DNA of 64,000 nucleotides, taken from NCBI RefSeq assembly GCF_009859475.1, contig NZ_CP044549.1, positions 3,348,001 to 3,412,000 of the forward strand. Reading direction: 5' to 3'. The stretch's first letter is position 1. Each line of letters starts with the position of its first letter. Shown piece by piece: positions 24,638 through 32,012 of the stretch. Below the pieces are notes generated by a model. That model saw nothing but the letters and a program-made list of their open reading frames with translations. It was not told the DNA's origin and searched no databases. The position numbers and the translations under genes are program-made. Source of the stretch: Hydrogenophaga sp. BPS33 (GTDB lineage: Bacteria > Pseudomonadota > Gammaproteobacteria > Burkholderiales > Burkholderiaceae_C).

Positions 24638-25665
24638 CGAGCGATCGCCGCTTTGGCGCCATAGGCCACTGCATCTCTCACCGCGTGGGCGATGGACGCC
24701 GCGTCGGGGATATACGCGTCCTCCAGGTTCGGCGCAAATGGAACCGGCGTATGCGGCGGCGTCACCATCCGCACGGGCGCACGCAGCGATTCGAACGCCT
24801 CTTGCGCCACAAGCGCCGACACATCGGTGGCGATATTGCAACGCGGGCTCGCCTCGTCCACCGCCACCAGCCGGCCAGTTTTGCGCACGCTGCGCAAGAT
24901 CGCATTGGTGTCCATGGGCGAGGTCGTGCGCAGATCAATGACGTCACAGTGGATCTGCTCGGCCTCCAGCATGGCCGCCGCCGCAATGCAGAACTTCACC
25001 ATCCTTCCCACCGCGACGATCGTGGCATCCTCGCCGGTGCGCACCAACTTGGCCCTTCCGAAGGGGATGGCATAAGGTTCATCGGGCACTTCTTCCACGT
25101 CATCGTACATAGCCTTGTGCTCGAAGAAGATCACTGGATCGTCATCTCGAATGGCCTGGATCATCAGGCCCTTGGCTTCGTAGGGCGACGACGGGATCAC
25201 CACCTTGAGCCCGGGAATGTGGGTGAAGACGGGGTACAGGCACTGGCTGTGCTGACTGGCCGCACGAGAACCGGCGCCATACAGTGTTCGCACCACCACC
25301 GGCGTGGTGGCTTTGCCTCCGAACATATAGCGGAACTTGGCCATCTGATTGATGATCTGGTCGCCGCAGACACCAAAAAAATCGACAAACATCAGTTGCG
25401 CCACCGGACGCAAGCCGGCCACCGCAGCCCCTGCGGCGGCGCCGATGAAAGCGCTTTCGCTGATAGGGGTATCGATGACCCGCTCTCGGCCAAATGCGCC
25501 CAGCAGGCCCTTGCTCGCGCCAAGCACGTCGCCCCAGGCGTCCTGTTGTCCTTTTGCGCCCATGCCACCGGCAATATCCTCGCCCATCACGATCACTCTC
25601 GCGTCGCGCTCCATTTCCTGGCGCATGGCTTCGTTCAAAGCTGCGCGAAACGATTTCGTGCTCAT
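24634..25665 (-). CDS. Thiamine-dependent 2-oxoacid (acetoin/pyruvate) dehydrogenase E1 beta subunit
   Basis: A 343-aa transketolase-pyrimidine-domain protein. Family marks are VMGEDIAGGMG near residue 26, FGRERVIDTPISESAFIGAA, LMFVDFFGVCGDQIINQMAK, GSRAASQHSQCLYPVF and the C-terminal DLRTTSPMDTNAILRSV/ GRLVAVDE. It pairs with the alpha subunit to decarboxylate a 2-oxoacid or acetoin and load the lipoyl carrier. Sequence style is closest to AcoB-type acetoin dehydrogenases. It overlaps its alpha-subunit gene upstream and the lipoyl gene downstream by ATGA each. Confidence 0.9.
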   Translation of the reverse strand: MSTKSFRAALNEAMRQEMERDARVIVMGEDIAGGMGAKGQQDAWGDVLGASKGLLGAFGRERVIDTPISESAFIGAAAGAAVAGLRPVAQLMFVDFFGVCGDQIINQMAKFRYMFGGKATTPVVVRTLYGAGSRAASQHSQCLYPVFTHIPGLKVVIPSSPYEAKGLMIQAIRDDDPVIFFEHKAMYDDVEEVPDEPYAIPFGRAKLVRTGEDATIVAVGRMVKFCIAAAAMLEAEQIHCDVIDLRTTSPMDTNAILRSVRKTGRLVAVDEASPRCNIATDVSALVAQEAFESLRAPVRMVTPPHTPVPFAPNLEDAYIPDAASIAHAVRDAVAYGAKAAIAR

Positions 25666-26645
25666 GCTGGTTCTCCTGCGTAGCTCTTGTAGACATCGGT
25701 CAACAATTCGGATTTGTCAGGCGGCGCCGATGCGCGGGCCTGCGCCACGGCGACGTCGATCAGGCAAGCCACATCGGTTTCGATCCGATCCAGGACCGGC
25801 GCTTCGACCTGTCCGGAACTCGTGAGTCGCGCGCGCAGGAATTTGAGGCAGTCGAGAAAGTTGCGCTCCTCCCGGACCTCGCCCGGGGGGCGATAGGTCA
25901 TCTGATCGCCTTCGAAATGGCCGAAGTAGCGGGTGAACTCGATATGAATGAATTCCGGCCCACCGCCGGCGCGCAGTCGGGCCACCGCCTCCTGGGCCGT
26001 GCGGTACACGGCAAAAAAATCGTGCCCATCGATGCGCATCCCCGGGATGCCAAAGCCTTCCGCGCGGCGCACTGGGTTGTGCCCGCCAATGGACCAAGCG
26101 CTGGCGGTGCTTTCTGCGTAGCCGTTGTCTTCGAGAACGAACAGCACCGGCAGTTGGTAGACCGAAGCGAAATTCAGGGACTCCAACGTGGTCCCCTGGT
26201 TGAAAGCGCCGTCGCCAAAGAAGGCGACCGCCACCGCTTTGCTGTGCGTTACCTTGGCGGCCAGCGCGGCACCGCATACCAGGGGTGGCCCACCGCCTAC
26301 GATGCCGTTGGCGCCCAGCATCCCTTTGCCGATATCGGCGATGTGCATTGAACCGCCCTTGCCCTTGCACAGCCCATTGCCGCGCCCGAAGATTTCTTTC
26401 ATCATCGCTCCCACGTCGCAGCCCTTGGCAATGGCATGGCCATGACCGCGGTGTGTGCTGGCAATGTGGTCGCCATCTTCCAGTTGCATGCACACGCCAA
26501 CGGCCGATGCCTCCTCGCCAGCGTAGAGATGCACGAAGCCCGGAATTTGTCCGGTGGCAAATTCCTTGTGAACACGCTCCTCGAACTCGCGGATCGTGCA
26601 CATGTCACGATACGCTCGTATCAGTTCTTCCATTTCGATCTGCAT
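25662..26645 (-). CDS. Thiamine-dependent 2-oxoacid (acetoin/pyruvate) dehydrogenase E1 alpha subunit
   Basis: A 327-aa thiamine diphosphate-binding subunit. The TPP motif runs from VAVAFFGDGAFNQGTTLESL to VLEDNGYAES, with HLYAGEEASAVGVCMQLEDG and STHRGHGHAIAKG ahead of it and RYFGHFEGDQMTYR near the end. These fit AcoA/PdhA proteins. The ATG at 26645 has an AAGGAG ribosome-binding site; the frame upstream is unlike the family. It is the first gene of the five-gene operon, preceded by an FNR-like box at 26736-26749 with TATCGT in the -10 position, implying induction at low oxygen. Confidence 0.9.
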   Translation of the reverse strand: MQIEMEELIRAYRDMCTIREFEERVHKEFATGQIPGFVHLYAGEEASAVGVCMQLEDGDHIASTHRGHGHAIAKGCDVGAMMKEIFGRGNGLCKGKGGSMHIADIGKGMLGANGIVGGGPPLVCGAALAAKVTHSKAVAVAFFGDGAFNQGTTLESLNFASVYQLPVLFVLEDNGYAESTASAWSIGGHNPVRRAEGFGIPGMRIDGHDFFAVYRTAQEAVARLRAGGGPEFIHIEFTRYFGHFEGDQMTYRPPGEVREERNFLDCLKFLRARLTSSGQVEAPVLDRIETDVACLIDVAVAQARASAPPDKSELLTDVYKSYAGEPA

Positions 26646-26735
26646 ACCGAGTCTCCTTGGGTTGACACTGGTTTGCCGCGCTGATGATTTTCTGCGCGAC
26701 GCAAGCCAACGATAGGCGCGCTGCGAGCAGACCTC

Positions 26736-26749
26736 TTGAGTTGACGCAA
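26736..26749 (-). promoter_or_regulatory. FNR-like variant box, TTGCGtcaaCTCAA (minus-strand reading)
   Basis: Plus-strand sequence TTGAGttgaCGCAA. Twenty-one bases downstream on the minus strand is TATCGT (26714-26709), giving a predicted start near 26701 and a 56-base leader to the E1 alpha ATG. The 11-base stretch ACGATAGGCGC around this -10 also occurs at the -10 of the 40.9 kb promoter, which supports a real promoter. Divergence from consensus in both half-sites keeps confidence moderate. Confidence 0.5.
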
Positions 26750-26816
26750 TGAAGTGCAAATTCATCGGCGTTCGAAGGCGTTTGAGCGAGCGCGCCCCAC
26801 CCCGTCCAGCAGGCGC

Positions 26817-27467
26817 CTATTCGGCAGCCTTGGGGTATCCCACGGTCTGCGACAGCAGCACTTGCTGGCCGTGATCCAGTCCGAGTGCCTCCGCAATCGC
26901 CTCGCGATCGATCCAGGCGCGTAACACTGTTGCCAGCCCATTGCTTGCGGCGAACAGGTAGACGTTTTGTGCCACTGCACCAGCCGCGACATGCGCGAAG
27001 GCATCGCGCTGCGCCACCGGCACCATGCTCATGCGCGCGTGATGGGCCACGTAGACCAGGTCCAGGGGCGCCTCGTCGACAAAATCCTGATAACCCGTGA
27101 TGCGACGCAGGTCCACGCCCGCGGCCAGTTCAAGCGCATGGGCCACCGGGTCGTAGCGGTAGGCGCCGCCGGGGAGGGCTGCATAGACCTCGATCTCCTG
27201 GGCATTGAGCGCCGAAGGCGATGTGCGCCCGCCATCAGAACGGTTCACGCCAAACGCAGCCCACAACAATTCCGACAGCATCTGCAACGGCAACGGCCGA
27301 GATGCGAACTCCCGCACCGAACGGCGCTCCGCCAAGGCGCGCATCAGTTCCATGCCGCCTGACGTACGAGGTTCAGGCAGTTCGATGGAGGATGCAGCAG
27401 AGCCCGCCACCGGTTTGGCGCGCAAACGTCCCATGGCGCCCAGGACGAGTTTGGTCATTGTCTTCAT
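26817..27467 (-). CDS. SagB/ThcOx-family nitroreductase-like oxidoreductase
   Basis: A 216-aa FMN-dependent nitroreductase-fold protein. Marks are LMRALAERRSVREFASRPLP, LLWAAFGVNRSDGGRTSPSA LNAQEIEVYAAL and the C-terminal GLATVLRAWIDR/ VLLSQTVGYP. The SagB/ThcOx branch includes peptide-azoline oxidases, but no cyclodehydratase or precursor gene is nearby, so a stress-related reductase comparable to mycobacterial Acg-type proteins is more plausible. It lies 44 bases after adhP on the same strand and is probably co-transcribed with it. Substrate is unknown. Confidence 0.83.
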   Translation of the reverse strand: MKTMTKLVLGAMGRLRAKPVAGSAASSIELPEPRTSGGMELMRALAERRSVREFASRPLPLQMLSELLWAAFGVNRSDGGRTSPSALNAQEIEVYAALPGGAYRYDPVAHALELAAGVDLRRITGYQDFVDEAPLDLVYVAHHARMSMVPVAQRDAFAHVAAGAVAQNVYLFAASNGLATVLRAWIDREAIAEALGLDHGQQVLLSQTVGYPKAAE

Positions 27468-27511
27468 GGCGTTTTCTCAGCGCATCTCGCGGCCCACTGC
27501 ACCGCAGAATT

Positions 27512-28546
27512 TCAGGCCACATCCTCTCCAATGCGCATGACGACACGCCCCTCGATGTCCCCCGCGCGCATCCGCTGCAACACCTGGTTGATGTTGTCCA
27601 GGCGGTCCTCGGCATAGACCGTGTGCACTTTGCCCTCGGCGGCGAAAGCCAGGGCCTCCTGCAAGTCCTTGCGCGTGCCAACGATGGAGCCACGAACAGT
27701 CTTGGCGTTGAGCACCACGTCGAAGATCGGCAGAGGAAAGTCGCCTGGGGGTAGCCCAACGAGCGCCATGGTTCCTCGCTTGTGCAACATGTCCAGCGCC
27801 TGCGCGAACGCGCTGCGCGAAACCGCCGTCACCAGAACACCATGCGCACCGCGTATGGCGCGTTGTATCTCCTGCGCGGGATTCTGTGAATGGGCGTTGA
27901 CGGTCATCTCCGCGCCAAGGGTGCGCGCCAGAGCAAGCTTGGCGTCATCAATGTCTACGGCAATAACGTGAAAGCCCATGGCCTTGGCATACTGCACCGC
28001 CAGATGGCCAAGGCCCCCGATGCCGGACACTGCCACCCAATCGCCAGGCTTGCATTCGAGCATCTTCAGGCCCTTGTATACCGTCACGCCTGCGCACAAC
28101 ACAGGCGCTATCTCAAAAAAGCCGACGTTGGCGGGCAGGTGCCCGACGTAGGCAGGATCGGCCAACACGTACTCGGCGTAGCCGCCGTTGACGGTGTAAC
28201 CCGTCATCTGCTGGCTATCGCACAAAGTCTCCCAGCCAGTGATGCAGTGTTCGCATTGGCCGCATGCGGTGTGCAGCCAAGGCACGCCAATGCGGTCGCC
28301 TTCCTTGATTCCAGAGACGCCTTTTCCCAGCGCGGCGACGAACCCCACGCCCTCATGACCGGGAATAAAAGGCAGCGAAGGCTTCACAGGCCAGTCACCG
28401 TCGGCCGCATGCAGATCGGTGTGGCATACACCCGAGGCCATCACCTTGACGAGAACCTGGCCAGGCAAGACCTCCGGTATGGGAACTTCATCGATTTGCA
28501 GCGGTTGACCGAAGGCGTGAACGACGGCGGCTTTCATCAGGGGCAT
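27512..28546 (-). CDS. adhP: Zinc-dependent alcohol dehydrogenase (AdhP/AdhA type)
   Basis: A 344-aa NAD-dependent alcohol dehydrogenase. Catalytic zinc ligands are visible in ASGVCHTDLHAADGDW and IPGHEGVGFV; the structural zinc site is CGQCEHCITGWETLC; the Rossmann motif is VSGIGGLGHLAVQYAKAMG. It would interconvert ethanol or other primary alcohols and aldehydes, regenerating NAD under fermentation. The ATG at 28546 is chosen for its GGAG ribosome-binding site; two further in-frame ATGs lie just upstream. Neighbouring acetoin-type dehydrogenase genes fit a role in fermentative carbon flow. Confidence 0.92.
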   Translation of the reverse strand: MPLMKAAVVHAFGQPLQIDEVPIPEVLPGQVLVKVMASGVCHTDLHAADGDWPVKPSLPFIPGHEGVGFVAALGKGVSGIKEGDRIGVPWLHTACGQCEHCITGWETLCDSQQMTGYTVNGGYAEYVLADPAYVGHLPANVGFFEIAPVLCAGVTVYKGLKMLECKPGDWVAVSGIGGLGHLAVQYAKAMGFHVIAVDIDDAKLALARTLGAEMTVNAHSQNPAQEIQRAIRGAHGVLVTAVSRSAFAQALDMLHKRGTMALVGLPPGDFPLPIFDVVLNAKTVRGSIVGTRKDLQEALAFAAEGKVHTVYAEDRLDNINQVLQRMRAGDIEGRVVMRIGEDVA

Positions 28547-28756
28547 GGAAATCTCCATTGGCGCTGGGAACATGGGGTCGATGGATTCGTTACAAAGAAT
28601 AGAAGGCGATGTCGACCGACCCTTTGAGCCAACTCAAGCGAGAGCACGAAAGGTCTTGGACCACGGGTTGCGCCGCTTGGAAGTCGCACCCGATGTTGGC
28701 AGGCCCGAACGTGAATCGGCGCCTTTCAAAGTGGGGCCGCGACGGCTCGGTAGAAC

Positions 28757-28770
28757 TTGATCAAACGCAA
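28757..28770 (+). promoter_or_regulatory. Variant FNR-like box, TTGATcaaaCGCAA
   Basis: One perfect TTGAT half-site and a CGCAA second half. A -10-like TAACCT follows 22 bases later, so transcription would start near 28805, 27 bases before the small ORF at 28832. The same TTGAT-N4-CGCAA form recurs at 36564, 42016 and 50861. Confidence 0.45.
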
Positions 28771-28831
28771 TCCCCTCACCCCCGCCCATGTCTAACCTCG
28801 TGCGCTCCACTCAACGCGAAGGAGTCAAGAT

Positions 28832-28930
28832 ATGTCCACGAAGATCGAACAGGAGAGGCGAAAGGCCGCGGAAATGGCTCGCGCCATCAGTTGTGTGCAC
28901 GAAGTCATCAACGACATCCGTCTGCGGTGA
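28832..28930 (+). CDS. Small ORF (32 aa) with good ribosome-binding site, coupled to the cfa remnant
   Basis: An ATG at 28832 preceded by AAGGAG (seven bases away) opens a 32-codon frame starting MSTKIEQERRKAAEMARAIS, charged and helical. Its TGA overlaps the GTG proposed as start of the cfa fragment (GTGA). It may be a leader peptide, the genuine start of an original gene, or the leftover 5' end of a deleted one. No family is recognised. The good ribosome-binding site and the box at 28757 are the only support. Confidence 0.4.
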   Translation: MSTKIEQERRKAAEMARAISCVHEVINDIRLR

Positions 28931-29487
28931 ACCTCCAGAGTCTCATTGACGCGCTGGGCGAACGCGTCCGAGTCCCCTTCTCGCTGACCATGCCGGGTGG
29001 TCACGGGTATCGCAGTGGCGTGGGCAGCCCCCTCTTCCACATCATTCTTCGATCCGAAGCCACATTGGCTTCGTGCGTGATGCACGGCCACATCGGACTG
29101 CTTGATGCCTACTTCAACCAGGATGTCGATATTGAAGGCGATCTTGGCGCAGCGCTCGCCGCAGGAATGGCTGGCGGGCTTGATCGGCTACCCAGTGCCA
29201 TCGGCCAAGTTGAAAACGAGCTCCATGAGTTGCGATTTTTCAACCGGCGCAAGCATCACGCCAAGTCCAATGCCCGCGCCCACTATGGCCTGGGAACCGA
29301 ATTCTTCCGACTTTGGCTCGACGACCCGCTGATGATGTACACATGCGTCTACTGGCCGCAAGGGACTCTGACACTTGAGGACGCTCAGCGTCAAAAGATC
29401 GATCATGTCTGCCGCAAACTGCGCCTGTCTGCGGGTGAACGGTTTGTCGACATCGGTTGCGGCTTCGGCGGCTTCATCGTCTGGTAG
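28927..29487 (+). pseudogene. cfa: Cyclopropane-fatty-acyl-phospholipid synthase, 5' fragment
   Basis: From the GTG at 28927 the frame reads MNLQSLIDALGERVRVPFSL, then FNQDVDIEGDLGAALAAGMA, NARAHYGLGTEFFRLWLDDP and MMYTCVYWPQGTLTLEDAQR, the N-terminal half of SAM-dependent cyclopropane synthases. It ends at FVDIGCGFGGFIVW, right at the SAM-binding GxGxG motif, and stops at TAG (29485-29487). The rest of the catalytic domain is absent and the following sequence encodes the tail of a different protein. A full enzyme is about 400 aa; only 186 remain, without most of the methyltransferase domain, so it should be inactive. Confidence 0.8.
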
Positions 29488-29660
29488 AGCGCGAGGTGAT
29501 GCGGCTGGGCGGAATCAAATCGCTGTACTCCGACAGCTTCTTCTCGTTCAAGGAGTTCGCCGAGGCTTATGGCATGGAACAGTTCGCCAGCTTGAAGGCC
29601 AAGTACGACCCGCAAGGACGGGCGCAAAGCCTCTATGAAAAATGTGTGTTGCGCGCATGA
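29488..29660 (+). pseudogene. 3' tail of an FAD-binding oxidase
   Basis: Immediately after the cfa fragment an open frame without its own start reads REVMRLGGIKSLYSDSFFSF, KEFAEAYGMEQFASLKAKYD, PQGRAQSLYEKCV and ends at TGA 29658-29660. This is typical of the C-terminus of FAD-linked oxidases (the FAD_binding_4 group), where the final PxxRxxxLYxK element is conserved. The large 5' part of the gene is missing. The sharp switch from cfa at about 29487 indicates one deletion that removed the 3' end of cfa and the 5' end of this gene. Confidence 0.65.
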
Positions 29661-30195
29661 TGCCCCTTTCACGGCAATCTCGATGCTCTTGGCCTCGCGC
29701 TCTGCTTGGCGTGTTAGCGCATCGCGAATCGATTTCTCCACGCTGCTCATGGTCACACGCGGCTTGAGCGTGACATCGTTGCTGACGCCCACCACACCCA
29801 AGAGGTTGCGAACCGCCGAACTGGCGGCACTGCGCTCGTATTCCCATTCGACCTGGCCGCTGAGCGTGATCCAACCTTTCTCCACCTTGGCGTGCACCGT
29901 ATTGGGCACCATCGTGTTCCATGCCAATGCCTGCTTCGCAGCGGCGGCGATGTCCGCGTCTGTGCGTTAATTGCTGTTGGGCAGGTTCACCGTGATCTCC
30001 ATCGCCAACGCCTTCACTCCATTGACGCGCTGTGTGGCTCGCCCGGCGGCATATTTCTCCGCATACGAAGAAAGGTGCCCCGTCAGTGTGACGACGCCAT
30101 CTTTGACGATCACGCCCACTTCGGTCTCATTGACATCAGGCGCCCACTTCAGTTCGGCCAGGATGTCGTCCTTGAGTTGCATGTCAGTTTTTCAT
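29661..30195 (-). pseudogene. BON-domain protein, broken gene
   Basis: BON domains bind phospholipid or act as periplasmic/cytoplasmic osmoprotection modules. The minus-strand frame reads LKDDILAELKWAPDVNETEV, VVTLTGHLSSYAEKYAAGRA and VNGVKALAMEITVNLP, then stops at an in-frame TAA (29967-29969), and resumes in the same frame with RTDADIAAAAKQALAW and KGWITLSGQVEWEYERSAAS. Relatives have three BON domains in one chain. Three lesions are visible: five instead of four A after the ATG at 30195 (four would give MKTDMQLKDD in frame), the TAA (one transition from CAA), and loss of the third domain at about 29661 where the oxidase tail begins. Confidence 0.75.
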
Positions 30196-30254
30196 GGTGA
30201 TTTCGTAGCCAGACACCTTGTGTGAGATCGCGGACCGGCTGCCCAGGCAGAAAT

Positions 30255-30503
30255 TTAGAAGTTCACAAGGCGCGCAAGCACCTGTCCACGTGCGAACGGC
30301 TCTCCGACGGGAACGCAGATTTCCTCAAGAACGCCGTCATGTGGCGCTTCGATATCGACGCGCCAGTCGGCCAGGCGAGCGCTCCCCAATCGCTGCCCCG
30401 ACCGGACACGGTCACCTTCGCATGCAAGCCATCCCTCGACGAACGCGGCACCTGCACCTTCGATCGATTCCCATCTTGCTGGATCAACCATGACATCGCT
30501 CAC
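30255..30503 (-). CDS. Lipoyl-like domain protein lacking the lipoylation lysine
   Basis: An 82-aa protein similar to the lipoyl carrier at 38761: WESIEGAGAAFVEGWLACEG, ADWRVDIEAPHDGVLEEICV and EPFARGQVLARLV. In a lipoyl domain the hairpin between the two halves carries a lysine; aligned here (LADWRVDIEAP against LVKSTLDVVAP at 38761) that position is Asp. The GTG at 30503 is preferred because GAGGGAG lies eight bases upstream. It may be a non-functional paralogue or a structural or non-lipoylated carrier. It stands alone among remnants of other genes. Confidence 0.6.
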   Translation of the reverse strand: MSDVMVDPARWESIEGAGAAFVEGWLACEGDRVRSGQRLGSARLADWRVDIEAPHDGVLEEICVPVGEPFARGQVLARLVNF

Positions 30504-30631
30504 AATATCGGCTCCCTCGCAGTAGGGTGACGGCATGGCGGCAGCACAGGGCCAAGCCTCGATTCTGTGGCTCCAGCGGCAATGTACGGTGGCGGACAGA
30601 CCAGACGGGGCGTCATCGTGATCATTTGGAA

Positions 30632-30910
30632 ATGCCAAACCATCACTTTGTGGACCAGACTGCGCCAGCACCGTGCGCCACGTCCCCGTTGGAGCGCATC
30701 ACACGCCGCGCGCGGGTCATCAAGCCGTTGACCTACCGGAACAGCGCCGGCCGAAAAAAGATCGTACCCATCGGTCCTTGCCTGATAGAGCACAGCCCAG
30801 GTACCCATGTCGACATTGTCTGGGGGGCATCGGGCCAACACTCGGCTCAACTGCCGAAAGAGGCCATCGAGAACGCCGAAGCCGATGGTCAACTCGTCCT
30901 GTTGGAGTGA
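30632..30910 (+). CDS. Small conserved-looking protein of unknown function
   Basis: The frame encodes up to 92 aa; its C-terminal 70 residues (ITRRARVIKPLTYRNSAGRK, KIVPIGPCLIEHSPGTHVDI, VWGASGQHSAQLPKEAIENA) have a compact beta-rich pattern that I recall from short uncharacterised Burkholderiales proteins. The start is uncertain: ATG 30632 or TTG 30689, neither with a strong ribosome-binding site. The overlapping minus-strand frame is less protein-like. Function unknown. Confidence 0.5.
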   Translation: MPNHHFVDQTAPAPCATSPLERITRRARVIKPLTYRNSAGRKKIVPIGPCLIEHSPGTHVDIVWGASGQHSAQLPKEAIENAEADGQLVLLE

Positions 30911-30921
30911 CGGGGTTGAAC

Positions 30922-30979
30922 TCATCTCGCATCGTCGAAGGGTTCGAGGGAAAATGGGTCGAGGGTGCGAAGTTCGCTC
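30922..30979 (-). pseudogene. 5' stub of a small heat-shock (Hsp20)-like gene
   Basis: An AGGAG ribosome-binding site seven bases before an ATG at 30979 opens MSELRTLDPFSLEPFDDAR and stops after 19 codons. The LDPFxxxPFDD pattern resembles the N-terminus of Hsp20/alpha-crystallin proteins of Burkholderiales, and the alpha-crystallin domain is missing. The loss of the rest next to other truncated genes suggests a deletion stub. The length is too short for firm assignment. Confidence 0.35.
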
Positions 30980-31358
30980 ATGGTGTTGCTCCTGTTTGAA
31001 CGGTGGAAATAGATCACCTGGCAGGTCCGCGACATCACGTGACAAGGTGCCGGCGCGAAGGGAATTGCAGCGTGTCGTGTGTCTGTGCTGGTTGTATTGA
31101 GCATGCTCAACAAATCATCAGGTCACGTGCAACTTGATGAAGTGCCAGGCTCAACCTGCAGGGCCGCGGCAATCTCCTGGCGCTGGCTTGTTGCAAGGGC
31201 GTCAAGAGCGCTTCGTAGAAGCAGCCTGCGGATTGCGCTGGCTCAGTGCAACGGCACTCTCCCCCTCCAACAATGGCTTCTTCTGTGCGCTGCGCCCACG
31301 GTGTCGAGGCGACGCACAACCAAAGAATTTCCGGAGCTGTCCGGGGCAAGGTACTCGA
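30980..31358. other. Gene-free stretch with a palindrome
   Basis: No credible protein is seen on either strand in these 379 bases. They hold the upstream region of the Hsp20-like stub, the palindrome at 31097-31110 and the leader of the hydrolase/phosphoribosyltransferase operon. Frames open across it on both strands lack ribosome-binding sites and recognisable motifs. Confidence 0.5.
31097..31110. promoter_or_regulatory. Perfect palindrome TTGAGcatgCTCAA, FNR-box-like
   Basis: The 14 bases are fully self-complementary and match FNR geometry (TTGA-N6-TCAA) with G/C at the fifth position. It lies 118 bases upstream of the Hsp20-like stub on the minus strand and about 250 upstream of the hydrolase on the plus strand. 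No good -10 element follows in either direction, so it is the weakest member of the set. Confidence 0.35.
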
Positions 31359-32012
31359 ATGGCAAATGTGTTCAAGACGAAACCGCTGCCACACGGTTCG
31401 TTGCAGTTGGATGGGGATCTGGTCATTCCTAGCCAAGCGCAGGGGCTCGTCGTTTTCGCGCACTGCAGTGGCAGCGGGCGGCAGAGCCCGCGCGATCAAT
31501 GGGTGGCCCGCGCGCTGCAACGCTCGCAAATGGCCACTCTGCAAATCGACCTGCTCACGGAGGACGAGTCCCGCGATGGCCGGCGGTTGTTTGACATCGA
31601 TCTTCTGGCGCACCGCATGATCGAGACCATCCGATGGACCTCGCTCCACCCCGATTTGACCGACCTGCGCCTGGGCCTGTTTGGTGCCAGCGCGAGCGCG
31701 GGAGCTGCGCTGGTAGCTGCCGCTGCCCGACCAGACCGTGTGGCGGCCGTGGTGTCGCGCGGGGGGCGTCCGAACCTGGTCATGGACCACCTGGAGCAAG
31801 TGCAGGCGCCCACGCTATTGATCGTGGGCGGGCTGGATGACGAAGTACTGGCGCTCAACCGCGAAGCAATGCGCCGGCTGCACGTGCCCCGGCGGCTGGA
31901 GGTGATACCCGGAGCGGGCCATCGGTTCGAGGAGCCAGGTGCCTTGGGCAGTGTCGCAATTTTTGCGTCGAGCTGGTTCTCTCAATACCTGTGCGCAGCG
32001 AGGCCCACATGA
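31359..32012 (+). CDS. Alpha/beta hydrolase (dienelactone hydrolase-like)
   Basis: A 217-aa alpha/beta hydrolase. After a variable start the first strand and oxyanion region read GLVVFAHCSGSGRQSPRDQW, the nucleophile elbow is LFGASASAGAALVAAAA, and the acid and base are in VGGLDDEVLALN and PGAGHRFEEPG. It belongs to the group that is either fused to or adjacent to a phosphoribosyltransferase domain. Its stop overlaps the next gene by ATGA, so the two products are made together. The substrate is unknown. Confidence 0.85.
   Translation: MANVFKTKPLPHGSLQLDGDLVIPSQAQGLVVFAHCSGSGRQSPRDQWVARALQRSQMATLQIDLLTEDESRDGRRLFDIDLLAHRMIETIRWTSLHPDLTDLRLGLFGASASAGAALVAAAARPDRVAAVVSRGGRPNLVMDHLEQVQAPTLLIVGGLDDEVLALNREAMRRLHVPRRLEVIPGAGHRFEEPGALGSVAIFASSWFSQYLCAARPT

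Noticed and set aside
26817..27467. SagB-type protein as part of an azole-peptide biosynthesis cluster
   Set aside because: No cyclodehydratase, protease or Cys/Ser-rich precursor is nearby; the neighbours are fermentation and stress genes.
30500..30925. Minus-strand frame starting MSSTPSLQQDELTIGFGVLD as a gene
   Set aside because: No ribosome-binding site; it overlaps the Hsp20-like stub and a more protein-like plus-strand frame.
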